A DNA stretch of 64,000 nt. It comes from GCA-2720865 sp047630275 (GTDB lineage Bacteria > Bdellovibrionota > Bacteriovoracia > Bacteriovoracales > Bacteriovoracaceae). The translations under genes were made by a program, and so were the position numbers. The number at the start of each line of letters is the position of its first letter. The stretch's first letter is position 1. Location of the stretch: assembly GCA_047630275.1 (NCBI GenBank), contig JBLHVN010000003.1, positions 666,129-730,128 on the forward strand. Direction: 5' to 3'. Of the stretch, positions 8,196 through 17,093 are shown in pieces. The notes under the pieces were generated by a model, which did no database searches, had not been told where the DNA came from, and saw nothing but the letters and a program-made list of their open reading frames with translations.

Positions 8196-9008
8196 ATGGT
8201 GGGAGTAGGGCTTAGAACTGAGCACTACTCTCGTCTTGAAGAATCCCTTGAGACAAAGGTTGATTTCTTTGAGGCCTTAACTGAGAATCATATGAACTCA
8301 GCTGGGCGCCCTCTCAAGATCTTAGAGCATATCAGATCTGACTACCCTCTTAGCTTTCATGGGGTCAGCCTCAATATCGCTCATCACTCAGGTCTTAATT
8401 ATAGTTATATGAAAAAGGTCAAAGAGTTAGTGACTCCCTTTGAACCTATGATTGTCAGTGATCATCTTTGCTGGACAGGAGCTCCTGAGAGTAACCTGCA
8501 TAACCTCCTCCCCTTTCCTTATAACAATGAGACATTAGACTTCTTAGTTAGTAGGGTTAATGAGGTACAAGACTTTATGGGAAGAGAGCTCGTTTTAGAG
8601 AACCTCTCTGCTTACTTTGATTATAAAGAATCCACTATGAAAGAATGGGAATTCTTAGCTGAGTTATCTAAAAGGTCAGGTTGTAAGTTACTCTTTGATG
8701 TGAATAATATCTATGTTAACTCTCAAAACCAAAAGTTTGATCCACATACTTATATGGACGCGATTGAGTCTGAATCCATTGCCGAGATTCATTTAGCTGG
8801 CTTTACAGATATGGGAGACTTTCTTTTTGATACTCATAGTAAGCCGGTTTTCCCTGAAGTTTGGAATCTTTTTAAAAAGGCCACAAGAAAAGCTCCTCAC
8901 GCCCCTACCCTAATTGAATGGGATGATGATATTCCTGACTTTGATGTTCTTGAAGAAGAGGCCCTTAAGGCGCGCGCCATCATCAGTGAGGTTCACGGTG
9001 AAGCTTAA
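8196..9008 (+). CDS. bufB: Multinuclear non-heme iron oxygenase of the DUF692 family (MNIO, BufB-like)
   Basis: DUF692/MNIO enzymes oxidise Cys in RiPP precursors to thiooxazole or related groups. From the ATG at 8196 (MVGVGLRTEHY, where DUF692 proteins usually begin) the protein has 270 residues, normal for the family; a TTG at 8151 would overlap bufA and is less likely. Expected iron ligands are all present: His55 (FHGVSL), His90 (SDHLCW), Glu135-Asn136 (LENL), Asp168-Asn170 (FDVNN), His199 (IHLAG), His214 (DTHS) and Glu241 (LIEWD). It begins 19 nt after bufA and overlaps bufC by 11 nt, so the three are almost certainly cotranscribed. Confidence 0.9.
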   Translation: MVGVGLRTEHYSRLEESLETKVDFFEALTENHMNSAGRPLKILEHIRSDYPLSFHGVSLNIAHHSGLNYSYMKKVKELVTPFEPMIVSDHLCWTGAPESNLHNLLPFPYNNETLDFLVSRVNEVQDFMGRELVLENLSAYFDYKESTMKEWEFLAELSKRSGCKLLFDVNNIYVNSQNQKFDPHTYMDAIESESIAEIHLAGFTDMGDFLFDTHSKPVFPEVWNLFKKATRKAPHAPTLIEWDDDIPDFDVLEEEALKARAIISEVHGEA

Positions 9009-9744
9009 AGAATTACAAGAGGACTTCTTAGAAGGCATCTTGAAGAACAAGCTGCCTAAGTCCATAGCAAAGACTATGCTTCCTGGGGGAAGCCTCGACC
9101 TAGAAGGCTGCTTTAATACTTACCGCAATGATTATACCGCAAGGCTTTCATCAGTCTTAGGAGATAATTTTGAATCTTTATGGACCATCCTCGGTGATGA
9201 AGAGTTCTTTAAGTTGACACTTAAGTACATAGAAAAGAACCCTTCAAGGCTTTACGATCTAGGAGAATATGGAAATGATCTTCCCTCTTTCTTAAAGGAC
9301 CATGAGATTCCTTATTTAAGTGAACTCTCCACTATGGAAATTGAATTTAGAAGATTATTCAATTCAGAAATGGAAGAGCCCGTAGACCCCCAAGTTTTTG
9401 CCTCACTTGAAGACCCTACTTCTTTAAAGATGAACTTTACGAAAAAGCATTTTCTTTTTCAGTCAAAGTACCCACTTTATAAGATATGGGAAAAACGAGG
9501 TGATAATTCTGAAGAGTCTTTTTCTCAGATTGAGTGGAAGCCCGAGAATTGCTTAATGTATAAAACAACAGATACTGTCCAGGTAATGTTTCTGACTAAC
9601 TTTCAAGCTTCTCTTTTTCTAAACCTTCGAGAACAACTAAGCTTAGGCGACGCTCTTGAAAAACACCCGGATGCTCCTGGTGAAGAAGTCTCTGATTTGT
9701 TCTCTCAAATGGTTAGTCATTCTTTAATCACAAAGATTTCTTGA
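8998..9744 (+). CDS. bufC: DUF2063-type MNIO partner protein (BufC-like)
   Basis: The 248-residue product starts at the GTG at 8998, inside the end of bufB, with GAGG a few bases upstream; more upstream in-frame codons lie within bufB. The N-terminal helical half fits the DUF2063 'putative DNA-binding' domain: FNTYRNDYTARLSSVLGDNF at about 39-58, then a segment around YLSELSTMEIEFRRLF. The name is historical; in bufferin systems the protein is the RiPP recognition and delivery partner of the MNIO enzyme. The C-terminal half (about 150-248) resembles the winged-helix-like part that binds the precursor. Translational coupling with bufB through the overlap fits a complex of the two. Confidence 0.85.
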   Translation: MKLKELQEDFLEGILKNKLPKSIAKTMLPGGSLDLEGCFNTYRNDYTARLSSVLGDNFESLWTILGDEEFFKLTLKYIEKNPSRLYDLGEYGNDLPSFLKDHEIPYLSELSTMEIEFRRLFNSEMEEPVDPQVFASLEDPTSLKMNFTKKHFLFQSKYPLYKIWEKRGDNSEESFSQIEWKPENCLMYKTTDTVQVMFLTNFQASLFLNLREQLSLGDALEKHPDAPGEEVSDLFSQMVSHSLITKIS

Positions 9745-9859
9745 AGCTAATCGGTATTAATTTAAGCCTTTAGGATTTTCCTCATAATTTCAACAACATA
9801 GCCAATGTAAGATAACGCACTTCCCCTCAAAAGGTGCAAAGCAGTTTTATAGAATACGC

Positions 9860-9877
9860 CCTTAAACCTTTAAGGAG
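9860..9877 (+). promoter_or_regulatory. Hairpin that includes the dppA Shine-Dalgarno sequence
   Basis: CCTTAAA (9860-9866) and TTTAAGG (9869-9875) are perfect inverted arms. The right arm contains the AAGG of the dppA ribosome-binding site AAGGAG (9872-9877). If it forms, probably as 6 bp with a 4-nt loop, it would mask the site. The stem is AT-rich and short, so the effect may be small. Confidence 0.35.
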
Positions 9878-9884
9878 TAAACCC

Positions 9885-11462
9885 ATGAAACTTATTATCT
9901 TATTCGCAGCACTAATCTTTAGTTCTGCTTCGATGGCAAAATCATTTGTCTATTGTTCAGAAGGATCCCCAACGGCCTTCAACCCACAGATCACAACCGA
10001 TGGAACATCAAATAATGCCAGCGCTCATACAATCTATGAAAGGCTTGTTGATTTTAAATATGGAACCACCGAGATTGTTCCAAAGCTTGCTAAAAGCTGG
10101 AAGGTTTCTAAAGACAGAAAGACTTATACGTTTACTTTAAGAAAAGGCGTTAAGTTTCATACAACAAAATACTTTACTCCTACTAGAGAGTTCAATGCTG
10201 ATGACGTTCTATTTTCTTTTAAACGTCAGTGGGACAAAGATCATTCTTACAATAAAGTTAGTGGCGGAAGCTATGAGTACTTTACAGGAATGGACATGAA
10301 CAATTTAATCACCTCTATCGAAAAAGTTGGTGACTATAAAGTAAAGATCACTCTTAAATCTCCTGAAGCTCCTTTTATTGCCAATATGGCCATGAGCTTT
10401 ATGTCTATTCTCTCTAAAGAATATGCTGATCAACTTGAAAAAAAGAACGAGAAAGAAAGAATTGACAACTACCCAGTAGGAACAGGGCCTTTCGTTTTCA
10501 AGAAATATCAAAAAGATACAATCATTCGTTTTACTAAAAATAAATCTTACTGGGGAGCACCGGCTAAAGTAGAAAAGCTTGTTTTTTCTATTACTCCAGA
10601 TCCATCAGTCAGGTATCAAAAGCTTAAAACAAATGAATGCCATCTTATTATCGAACCAAGCCCAGCAGACATTGGGGCCATGAAGAACAACAAAGACTTA
10701 GTTGTCATGCAAGGAGCCGGTCTTAATGTTGGTTACCTTGCCATGAATACTCAAAAAGCTCCCTTTGATAAGATCGATGTTAGACGCGCTATCAATCACG
10801 CTCTTAACAAGCAGTCTTATGTAGACGCTATCTACTTAGGAAACGCCATCATTGCTAAGAACCCCCTTCCACCAACGATTTGGTCTTATAATAAAAAAGT
10901 AAAGGACTATGACTACAGCCCTAAGAAAGCCAAAAAACTTCTTAAGAAGGCCGGTCTTGAAAAAGGATTTGAAACTGAGATTTGGACTCTTCCTGTAACT
11001 CGTCCTTATAACCCTAATGGAAAAAAGATGGGGGAGATGATGCAAGCGGATCTGGCGAAAGTTGGAATCAAAGCAAAGCTTATCACTTATGACTGGCCCA
11101 CCTATCTTAAGAAGGCCCGCGAAGGCTCTCACTCGCTTATTCAACTAGGTTGGACAGGTGATAACGGAGACCCAGATAACTTTCTTAATGTTCTTCTAGG
11201 TTGCTCTGGAGTTACTTCAGGCTCAAACGTAGCAAGATGGTGTAATAAGAAATTTAACGATCTTATCTTAAAGGCCAAGCTGACGACTGTTAAGAAAAGC
11301 AGAAACTCTCTTTATCAGCGAGCGCAAAAGATCTTTAAGAAAGAAGCTCCATGGGCCCCTATCGCACATTCAATTATCTTTCGCGCCATGAGTAAGAAAG
11401 TAAAAGGTTATAAGATTGATCCTCTTGGGGGAGATATCTTTAGAACAGTTGAATTAAAGTAG
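9885..11462 (+). CDS. dppA: Dipeptide ABC transporter substrate-binding protein
   Basis: The 525-residue protein begins at the ATG at 9885 after AAGGAG. A signal peptide (about 1-18) precedes VYCSEGSPTAFNPQ, which closely follows DppA of enterobacteria. Other family marks are YERLVDF, the NYPVGTGPFVF segment and RRAINHALNK. It is an SBP_bac_5 family periplasmic receptor that hands dipeptides, and in some species haem or murein peptides, to DppBCDF. The membrane and ATPase genes lie 5.6 kb downstream at 17094-20932 with unrelated genes between, so dppA has its own promoter. It ends two nt before the convergent gene at 11465. Confidence 0.9.
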   Translation: MKLIILFAALIFSSASMAKSFVYCSEGSPTAFNPQITTDGTSNNASAHTIYERLVDFKYGTTEIVPKLAKSWKVSKDRKTYTFTLRKGVKFHTTKYFTPTREFNADDVLFSFKRQWDKDHSYNKVSGGSYEYFTGMDMNNLITSIEKVGDYKVKITLKSPEAPFIANMAMSFMSILSKEYADQLEKKNEKERIDNYPVGTGPFVFKKYQKDTIIRFTKNKSYWGAPAKVEKLVFSITPDPSVRYQKLKTNECHLIIEPSPADIGAMKNNKDLVVMQGAGLNVGYLAMNTQKAPFDKIDVRRAINHALNKQSYVDAIYLGNAIIAKNPLPPTIWSYNKKVKDYDYSPKKAKKLLKKAGLEKGFETEIWTLPVTRPYNPNGKKMGEMMQADLAKVGIKAKLITYDWPTYLKKAREGSHSLIQLGWTGDNGDPDNFLNVLLGCSGVTSGSNVARWCNKKFNDLILKAKLTTVKKSRNSLYQRAQKIFKKEAPWAPIAHSIIFRAMSKKVKGYKIDPLGGDIFRTVELK

Positions 11463-11464
11463 AA

Positions 11465-12355
11465 TCAATCACAGGGCCTAGCTAGATGATAGAGCTGATC
11501 TGAAAAGATCAAGCGCCCTTTTAATGGCCTGTAACCACTTAGTGGAAGCAGGCCCTTTTCAACCGCCATTTTTCCATAGAGCTCAAGGTTTTTTTTCTTT
11601 TCAATATACTCGATACTAAGAATAGCCTTACTTTCTTTTTGAAATTCTTTGATAAAACCAAAAAGCTCTGGATTTTCTGTGTAAAGCTCATCTTGAAAGA
11701 GATAGTCCTCTACGGCTAGGGCATCTACAGTATGGAACAATTCATCTTTCTTTGAAGTGTACTTTAAGATGTCAGCTCCATTTTGCATGACAATAAGAAA
11801 GTTCTTATTCCGCGCTCTAGTGAAAGCTCCAATCTCGGTGATTAACTCCACCATCTTATCACTGCTCATCTTTTTATCTTCAAAGCTATGAAAGCCATCC
11901 ACAATATCTAGGTAAGCCCCATCAAATCCCGCCTCTATCAATTTAGCAAAATAACCCTTTTCTCCTAGGAGGATTTCCTTCCATGCCGGGTCCCAGTACT
12001 TAATCTTATAATTGCCTTTCCACTCTTTATTTTCATGAAGAATAAAATTTCTGGGCATCTGTTTAAAATAATAACGATAGTCTTCGGCTTCACCGATACT
12101 AATATAACTTAAAATAATATTCTTGTTCGTTTTTAAAGGAGCAATGTCATAAGATCTAAACTTTTTCTCCTCGCTTCCATCACGAGAGTAATCAATTACC
12201 CAAAGACTCTCTTCTGAGCCTTGAATGCGAGAGAGGTCCGTCTTTCCCTGGTAATTTTGTAATTGATAACCCCAACGCTTCACTTTAGGCCATGGCCTTT
12301 GTGCTGTGGAACAACCGACTAAAAAGATTGTCATGAATAAGCCTAGTTTTAACAT
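11465..12355 (-). CDS. GH114/GH166-like endo-alpha-1,4-galactosaminidase lipoprotein (PelA hydrolase-domain-like)
   Basis: I chose the ATG at 12355 because GGGAAGGG lies seven nt before it; the ATG two codons upstream abuts that site. The 296-residue protein has a lipobox (LVGC, Cys15) and a TIM-barrel of the TM1410/GH114 type: VIDYSRDG, YISIGEAEDYR, YWDPAWKEILL, GAYLDIVDGF and ALAVEDYL in order. Such enzymes cleave alpha-1,4-linked galactosamine polymers; the same domain forms the N-terminal hydrolase of PelA. The divergent neighbour at 12402 carries a PelA-like deacetylase, so the two probably act on the same exopolysaccharide. No other pel genes are in the window. Confidence 0.75.
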   Translation of the reverse strand: MLKLGLFMTIFLVGCSTAQRPWPKVKRWGYQLQNYQGKTDLSRIQGSEESLWVIDYSRDGSEEKKFRSYDIAPLKTNKNIILSYISIGEAEDYRYYFKQMPRNFILHENKEWKGNYKIKYWDPAWKEILLGEKGYFAKLIEAGFDGAYLDIVDGFHSFEDKKMSSDKMVELITEIGAFTRARNKNFLIVMQNGADILKYTSKKDELFHTVDALAVEDYLFQDELYTENPELFGFIKEFQKESKAILSIEYIEKKKNLELYGKMAVEKGLLPLSGYRPLKGRLIFSDQLYHLARPCD

Positions 12356-12364
12356 TTTCATCCC

Positions 12365-12393
12365 TTCCCAGTATCTTACCGCTGCTTTAGAAT
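12365..12393 (+). promoter_or_regulatory. Putative promoter giving a leaderless deacetylase mRNA
   Basis: TTCCCA (12365-12370), a 17-nt spacer and TAGAAT (12388-12393) end eight nt before the ATG at 12402. No Shine-Dalgarno is present, so transcription would start about at the start codon. Confidence 0.45.
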
Positions 12394-12401
12394 GAATCAA
12401 T

Positions 12402-14441
12402 ATGAAAGTTTTGCTTGTTATCTCAGTCTTATTTAGTTTTTCCTCATTTGCAGCCCCTGAGCTTAAAAGGGATATCTTAGCCTTTTATGATTCTTCAGAA
12501 TTTTCTCATGGGCGCTATGAAAATTCTTATCTTCATAAGAAACTTGAAGTGGTTTTTAACCACTACGGTTTTAAGCTTGAGTATCATGATGTTAAAAATG
12601 GCCTACCTAAGATTCTCTCAAACAAAGTCTATGTCAAAAAGTTCGCTGGCATCGTCAATTGGTTCACAGATGACAAGATGGGCTCTCCCATTGCTTTTTC
12701 TAATTTTCTAGAAGAACAATTAAGAGCCGGTCAAAAATTGATGATCATTGGAAAGATTGGATTTCTAAGAGATTCAAAAGATAAGCTTCAATCCTCAGCT
12801 GTTATCAACCAAGTCTTTCAGCACATGGGTTTAAAGTACTTCCCGCTTTACTATGATAATCCTCTTATCCTCACCCCTCAAAAAAGATCAGATTCAAAAA
12901 TGATAGAGTTTGAAAGAGAGCTTGAACATGAAGTCTTTGAAGTCTTAAAAACAGAAAGCTATGGAAAGAAAAATACTGTTCACTTATCAGTAAAGATCGC
13001 GGGGGAAGAAAAGCCCGCTGATGTGGTCGTTAGTGGCCCTAATTTCTTTTATGCTCAGCATGGCTATGCTTTATTTGAAAACCCTCAAGATTATATCACT
13101 TCATGGAGGATCGACCCTTTTCATTTTATAAGTGAACTGCTCTTAAGTGAATTAGAACCAATTCCAGAAACCAACACTCTTTGCGGTAGACGCATGGCCT
13201 ATTCCCATATTGATGGGGACGGCTTTATCAATGTTTCTAACCTCGATCGAAAGTCTCTTTCTGGGAAGATCGTTCTCGATAGGATTATTAAGAAATACAA
13301 GATTCCAACGACAGCTTCTATTGTAGTGGCTGAAATTGATCCTAACTTACTAGGAAATAGACAGGCCGTAACGACTTCAAAGGAAATCTTTAGAGCTCCC
13401 TTTATTGAGCCTGCCAGCCACACTTATAGTCATCCTTTGAGTTGGAATAAGATGGCGACGAAAGAAGAGGCCAGTGTTTACCTAGATGATAAAGAAGCCA
13501 AGAAGCATAAGGGTCAAATCCTCGCCTATAAGATTAAGAACTATAAACTAGATTATAAAACTGAAACAATTGATTCAATCGCCTACATAAACAAGGAGCT
13601 TGCTCCCCCTTCTAATCCTGCCAAGGTTATCCTTTGGTCAGGCTCTTGTATGCCTCCTGAAGAAGCACTTAAACTTACAACAGAAGCTGGCTACCTTAAC
13701 ATGAATGGAGGCGATTCTAGAATGGACGCGCTCTATAAAGGCTATAGCAACCTCTCTGGTCTTTATAGGAAAGTTGGAGATTATATTCAAGTTTACACAA
13801 GTAATGCCAATGAGAACCTTTATACCAATTTATGGACAGGCCCATTTAGTGGCTTTAGAGATGTCATTGAGACTTTTAAAAGCACAGAAGAGCCTAGAAG
13901 AATCAAGCCCATGAATATTTATTATCACTTTTATAGTGGAGAGCATATAAGCTCTATTAAATCTCTTGAAGAGGTTTATGAATATGTCCTAGATCAAAAG
14001 CCTAGTCTTATCTTTGCGAGTGATTATATAAAATGGGTCCAGGGTTTTCGAAACACAAAGATCAATAAATTTAACCGTCTTAGGTATGATTTTTCTCACT
14101 ACGGACACCTTAGAACTTTCAGGATTGAAAAAACGGATATGATTCCTGATTATCAAAAAAGTAAGAATATTATCGGGCATCAACATCACCAAGGGAATCT
14201 TTATGTCTTCCTTGGGGGAAAGAACAAGGCCCATCTAAAGTTAACAGATCAACCTGCTAACGCCCCTTATGTCTCTTCTTGTAATGGTTGGATGGAAAGC
14301 TTTGAACAAACAGGCAAAACTATAAATTTTAAAGGTTATTCAAGAAGTGAATTTGAAGTTGAGATTACAAAGCCAAATAATAAAAAGGCCGTCTATAAAT
14401 CAGACGGCCTAGGAATATTCGAAAAATCTATTGAGCTTTAA
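12402..14441 (+). CDS. PelA-like polysaccharide deacetylase with N-terminal GATase-like domain
   Basis: A 679-residue exported protein with a signal peptide cleaved near SSFAA. Residues about 20-260 resemble the glutamine-amidotransferase-like region that precedes the deacetylase of PelA. The deacetylase part has the metal-binding and catalytic motifs HIDGDGF (269-275; Asp271 and Asp273) and ASHTYSHP (His340, His344), then WSGSCMPP (about 408). This order is that of the CE4-like/CE18 domain of PelA, which removes acetyl groups from a GalNAc-rich polymer. The C-terminal 110 residues look like a beta-sandwich. The hydrolase that PelA carries in the same chain is here on the opposite strand (11465-12355), sharing a 46-nt upstream region. 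Confidence 0.75.
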   Translation: MKVLLVISVLFSFSSFAAPELKRDILAFYDSSEFSHGRYENSYLHKKLEVVFNHYGFKLEYHDVKNGLPKILSNKVYVKKFAGIVNWFTDDKMGSPIAFSNFLEEQLRAGQKLMIIGKIGFLRDSKDKLQSSAVINQVFQHMGLKYFPLYYDNPLILTPQKRSDSKMIEFERELEHEVFEVLKTESYGKKNTVHLSVKIAGEEKPADVVVSGPNFFYAQHGYALFENPQDYITSWRIDPFHFISELLLSELEPIPETNTLCGRRMAYSHIDGDGFINVSNLDRKSLSGKIVLDRIIKKYKIPTTASIVVAEIDPNLLGNRQAVTTSKEIFRAPFIEPASHTYSHPLSWNKMATKEEASVYLDDKEAKKHKGQILAYKIKNYKLDYKTETIDSIAYINKELAPPSNPAKVILWSGSCMPPEEALKLTTEAGYLNMNGGDSRMDALYKGYSNLSGLYRKVGDYIQVYTSNANENLYTNLWTGPFSGFRDVIETFKSTEEPRRIKPMNIYYHFYSGEHISSIKSLEEVYEYVLDQKPSLIFASDYIKWVQGFRNTKINKFNRLRYDFSHYGHLRTFRIEKTDMIPDYQKSKNIIGHQHHQGNLYVFLGGKNKAHLKLTDQPANAPYVSSCNGWMESFEQTGKTINFKGYSRSEFEVEITKPNNKKAVYKSDGLGIFEKSIEL

Positions 14442-15518
14442 TTACTTTTCTTTACCACTCTTACTATCTCCGCCAGATCCTTCACCACCAGCAGAGGCTG
14501 GAACTTCGTCTTTTACATAGAGAGAGTCATCATCGATCATCTTTTTGTTCGGTCCGTAAGGAAAAGAACAATAAGCATTTAACATCTTAGCTTTCGCGGC
14601 AGAACTAAACTGCTGAGATTGAACAATATTATCAATCGATCCAGCGAATCCGCCATAGCCACCGTAAGCTCCGCCACCTGCCGTTCCATCACTAAACTCA
14701 GCATCTGAATCATTAAAGCCAAATGGTCCACTTTGTCCCCATGGGCTATCATCACCAGTTTCACCATCAGGGTTATAAAGGTCATCATTTCTTTCAAGGT
14801 GAGCGTCTAATACTTTTTGAGCTTGTTTTTGATAAGACTCATAACATTGCTTAAGTTTTGCTTGTTTAGAGTCTTTCTTTTTCTCGCCAGCATAGAATTT
14901 CTTCAGATCACGGCAAAGCTCGATATCTGTGGTGAATGACTTATGCTCATGATTTCCAGTTTTTTGCTTAGCTACACTTCTATGAGGAAAACACTTTCCG
15001 CTCTTATACTTAACATCAAAGACTGTCGTGTAATCAAAGCCTTGACCAAAGCCATAGCCTCCACCGCCAAAACCTACACCAGGGTAACCCATTCCAGGTC
15101 CAACCATTCCGGCTCCACCCCAAGGCATATTCTTTTGCCCTAGACCTGACTTTGTTTTCATAGCTTCAGTCTTAGATTGATTAGAGACTTGTAGGATCTT
15201 TCCTTCCTTATCTCTTTTAATCATAATAGTTACTGTCGACTTTTGTGGTTTTGAAGTTGTCGGAAAACCACCTCCGCCATTAAAACCAGGTATCTCATAA
15301 GAGATTGTTTCAGTATTTGTCTTTTTATCAAATTTATAATTTGCCTTCTTATGTGGTTTAATTGTGCCATCATCTTTCATTTCAAATGGAAAACCTTTTG
15401 GAACTCCGGGCAATTCAGGAGCAAAAGTCTCCTTACAGTATGAATAATCAACTTTTGAGTCAGCCGCAAATGACTGGAAGCTAAGTCCTAGAAGACTTAA
15501 GGCTAAAAATGTTTTCAT
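14442..15518 (-). CDS. Exported Gly-rich protein of unknown function
   Basis: The 358-residue protein has a clean signal peptide (cleaved near SFA-ADS). The mature part has six Cys spread from about residue 28 to 320, two Gly-rich low-complexity stretches (about 133-160, GGAGMVGPGMGYPGVG and following; about 278-295, GGGAYGGYGGFAG) and a Lys-rich helical middle. The C-terminus (about 340-358) is again Gly/Ser/Lys-rich. I recognise no domain. GAGGAGA precedes the ATG. Its stop codon abuts the stop of the convergent deacetylase gene without any gap. Confidence 0.7.
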   Translation of the reverse strand: MKTFLALSLLGLSFQSFAADSKVDYSYCKETFAPELPGVPKGFPFEMKDDGTIKPHKKANYKFDKKTNTETISYEIPGFNGGGGFPTTSKPQKSTVTIMIKRDKEGKILQVSNQSKTEAMKTKSGLGQKNMPWGGAGMVGPGMGYPGVGFGGGGYGFGQGFDYTTVFDVKYKSGKCFPHRSVAKQKTGNHEHKSFTTDIELCRDLKKFYAGEKKKDSKQAKLKQCYESYQKQAQKVLDAHLERNDDLYNPDGETGDDSPWGQSGPFGFNDSDAEFSDGTAGGGAYGGYGGFAGSIDNIVQSQQFSSAAKAKMLNAYCSFPYGPNKKMIDDDSLYVKDEVPASAGGEGSGGDSKSGKEK

Positions 15519-15620
15519 AGATTCTCCTCTATTGTTTCTCGCTAATCTTATCGGGAAGTACTTCTCTAAACTTAATCTCTTTTTTCACTCAATTATTTAA
15601 AGCTTCTTAAACAAGTACCC

Positions 15621-15626
15621 GATAAT
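15621..15626 (+). promoter_or_regulatory. Possible -10 box of a leaderless gene
   Basis: GATAAT ends six nt before the ATG at 15633, and no Shine-Dalgarno better than AGG is present. No good -35 element is visible 16-18 nt upstream, so this is weaker than the other cases. Confidence 0.3.
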
Positions 15627-15632
15627 AGGTTG

Positions 15633-17060
15633 ATGAATCCTAAAGCAAACTATCCCCTTATGGGACTGTATTTACTCCTCTTCACCGCCCTGGCCAATAT
15701 CCTGCCAACCCCCACGGAAGTTAGGACCCCGGCCTCTTTAAGCGGAAGCATGACTTGCAATGAAATTGTAAAGCTTCTCTTAGACCCGAAAACTAAGGTT
15801 GTTAGAGATTCAATAGAGCGCTTTGACCTAAGCTTTAAGTATCAAAAAAAATACACTGAGCTTTTCCTTGAGTCTGATCTTAATAAAGAAGAACTTCAGG
15901 TCCTATTGCGTTCTTTAGATCATCTTCCTCAAGATCAAAAGTCTCTTGATCTACTTGATGAATATTTTGGTTTTACAGCAACGCAATTTAATAAACAGAA
16001 AGTAAAAACCTTAGGTGAAGCTTCAGCCCTTTTCGATGGCAGTTATTTAAAAAATTCAAAGTTTAAAACTTTTAGAAATCGGCAGAGAAAATTTGCCAGC
16101 TTTGAAGAAAAAGCAATTAAAAAGGAACTCGATAAGATAAGAAAAGATCAACCAGACCTAAGCCAAGCCGAAGCAAAGAGACTGGCGCAAAAAGCGGCCA
16201 AAGAAGAAGCCTCGAAGTTTAAGAAGCTCTACCGTGGCTGTCACACCAAAGGTATGACTCAAGAACATAAGGCCGGGGGCAAGGCCTTTACCTATTTTAC
16301 CATTTCAATTGCAGCGGCAAGCTCCGGTGCTTTTTATACTTATTCTAACTATGACGACCCAGAGTTTTTAACCAAAGAATTCTTTGGAAAGATGACTTAT
16401 GAGATGGTCGGAGATGGGCTTTGGGCGGCCCTTGCCAGCTGGATCTTTAAAGACCCTAAAGGAACCTTTTTAGCAAAGTCCGCTAAGATGTACTTGGCCG
16501 ACAATGTCCTTATCATGGCCGATGGCCTGACTTGGGAGCAACTCTTCGCCGAAGGTGAAGAAGACGCTAAGAAGAGAATTGAGGAACTTAAAACTAATCC
16601 TGAATTTAAAGAAGAGATGCACAAATTGGTCAAAATCCTAGAGCGGGAAAAGTTCATGGATAAAGTGAGCAAGAAATTTGGAGAGGTCTTAATCCAGTTA
16701 AAACTAAAGGACCCACAAGATCAGGGAATTGATTGGGAAGGTATTGAGTTAGAAGACCTAGAAGATCCCGAGGTTCAAAATCAATTGATGAAGGCAGCCT
16801 TAATGGAAATGTATGAAGATGAATCTGGAGAATTAAGCCTTGGAACCTACGGATCTGATCGCTGGGGCTTTTATTCGGGGCTAGGTCTTCCTTTTATGTT
16901 CCTTGATACCCTTGTTACAACTAAGATTTACCACACTATGTGCATGGCACCCATGAACCCTAAGGCCGCTATCATGAAGTCCGCTTTGATCTTTACCGCC
17001 TATTCAATCTTTTATGACACGATTGCCTATCCCATGAGAAAAAAACTTATCGGCGAGTGA
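15633..17060 (+). CDS. Membrane-associated protein of unknown function
   Basis: I start at the ATG at 15633; a TTG directly before it is also in frame. The 475-residue protein has an N-terminal hydrophobic segment (about 9-24, LMGLYLLLFTALAN), then a long charged helical region rich in Lys and Glu (about 85-200). Three further hydrophobic stretches follow (about 215-235, 420-440 and 450-470). A very acidic loop (about 350-390) lies before the C-terminal membrane part. Cys residues at about 42 and 203 might pair if that part is periplasmic. I recognise no family. It precedes the dpp operon by 33 nt, but dppB has its own strong promoter-like sequence. Confidence 0.6.
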   Translation: MNPKANYPLMGLYLLLFTALANILPTPTEVRTPASLSGSMTCNEIVKLLLDPKTKVVRDSIERFDLSFKYQKKYTELFLESDLNKEELQVLLRSLDHLPQDQKSLDLLDEYFGFTATQFNKQKVKTLGEASALFDGSYLKNSKFKTFRNRQRKFASFEEKAIKKELDKIRKDQPDLSQAEAKRLAQKAAKEEASKFKKLYRGCHTKGMTQEHKAGGKAFTYFTISIAAASSGAFYTYSNYDDPEFLTKEFFGKMTYEMVGDGLWAALASWIFKDPKGTFLAKSAKMYLADNVLIMADGLTWEQLFAEGEEDAKKRIEELKTNPEFKEEMHKLVKILEREKFMDKVSKKFGEVLIQLKLKDPQDQGIDWEGIELEDLEDPEVQNQLMKAALMEMYEDESGELSLGTYGSDRWGFYSGLGLPFMFLDTLVTTKIYHTMCMAPMNPKAAIMKSALIFTAYSIFYDTIAYPMRKKLIGE

Positions 17061-17085
17061 CATCTTGCGCTAGTTTCATTATACT
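17057..17085 (+). promoter_or_regulatory. Strong sigma-70-like promoter of the dppB operon (leaderless)
   Basis: GTGACA (17057-17062, five of six to consensus), exactly 17 nt, then TATACT (17080-17085, five of six). The -10 box ends eight nt before the dppB ATG at 17094, and there is no Shine-Dalgarno, so the transcript would begin at or next to the start codon. Confidence 0.65.
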
Positions 17086-17093
17086 CAGGCCTT

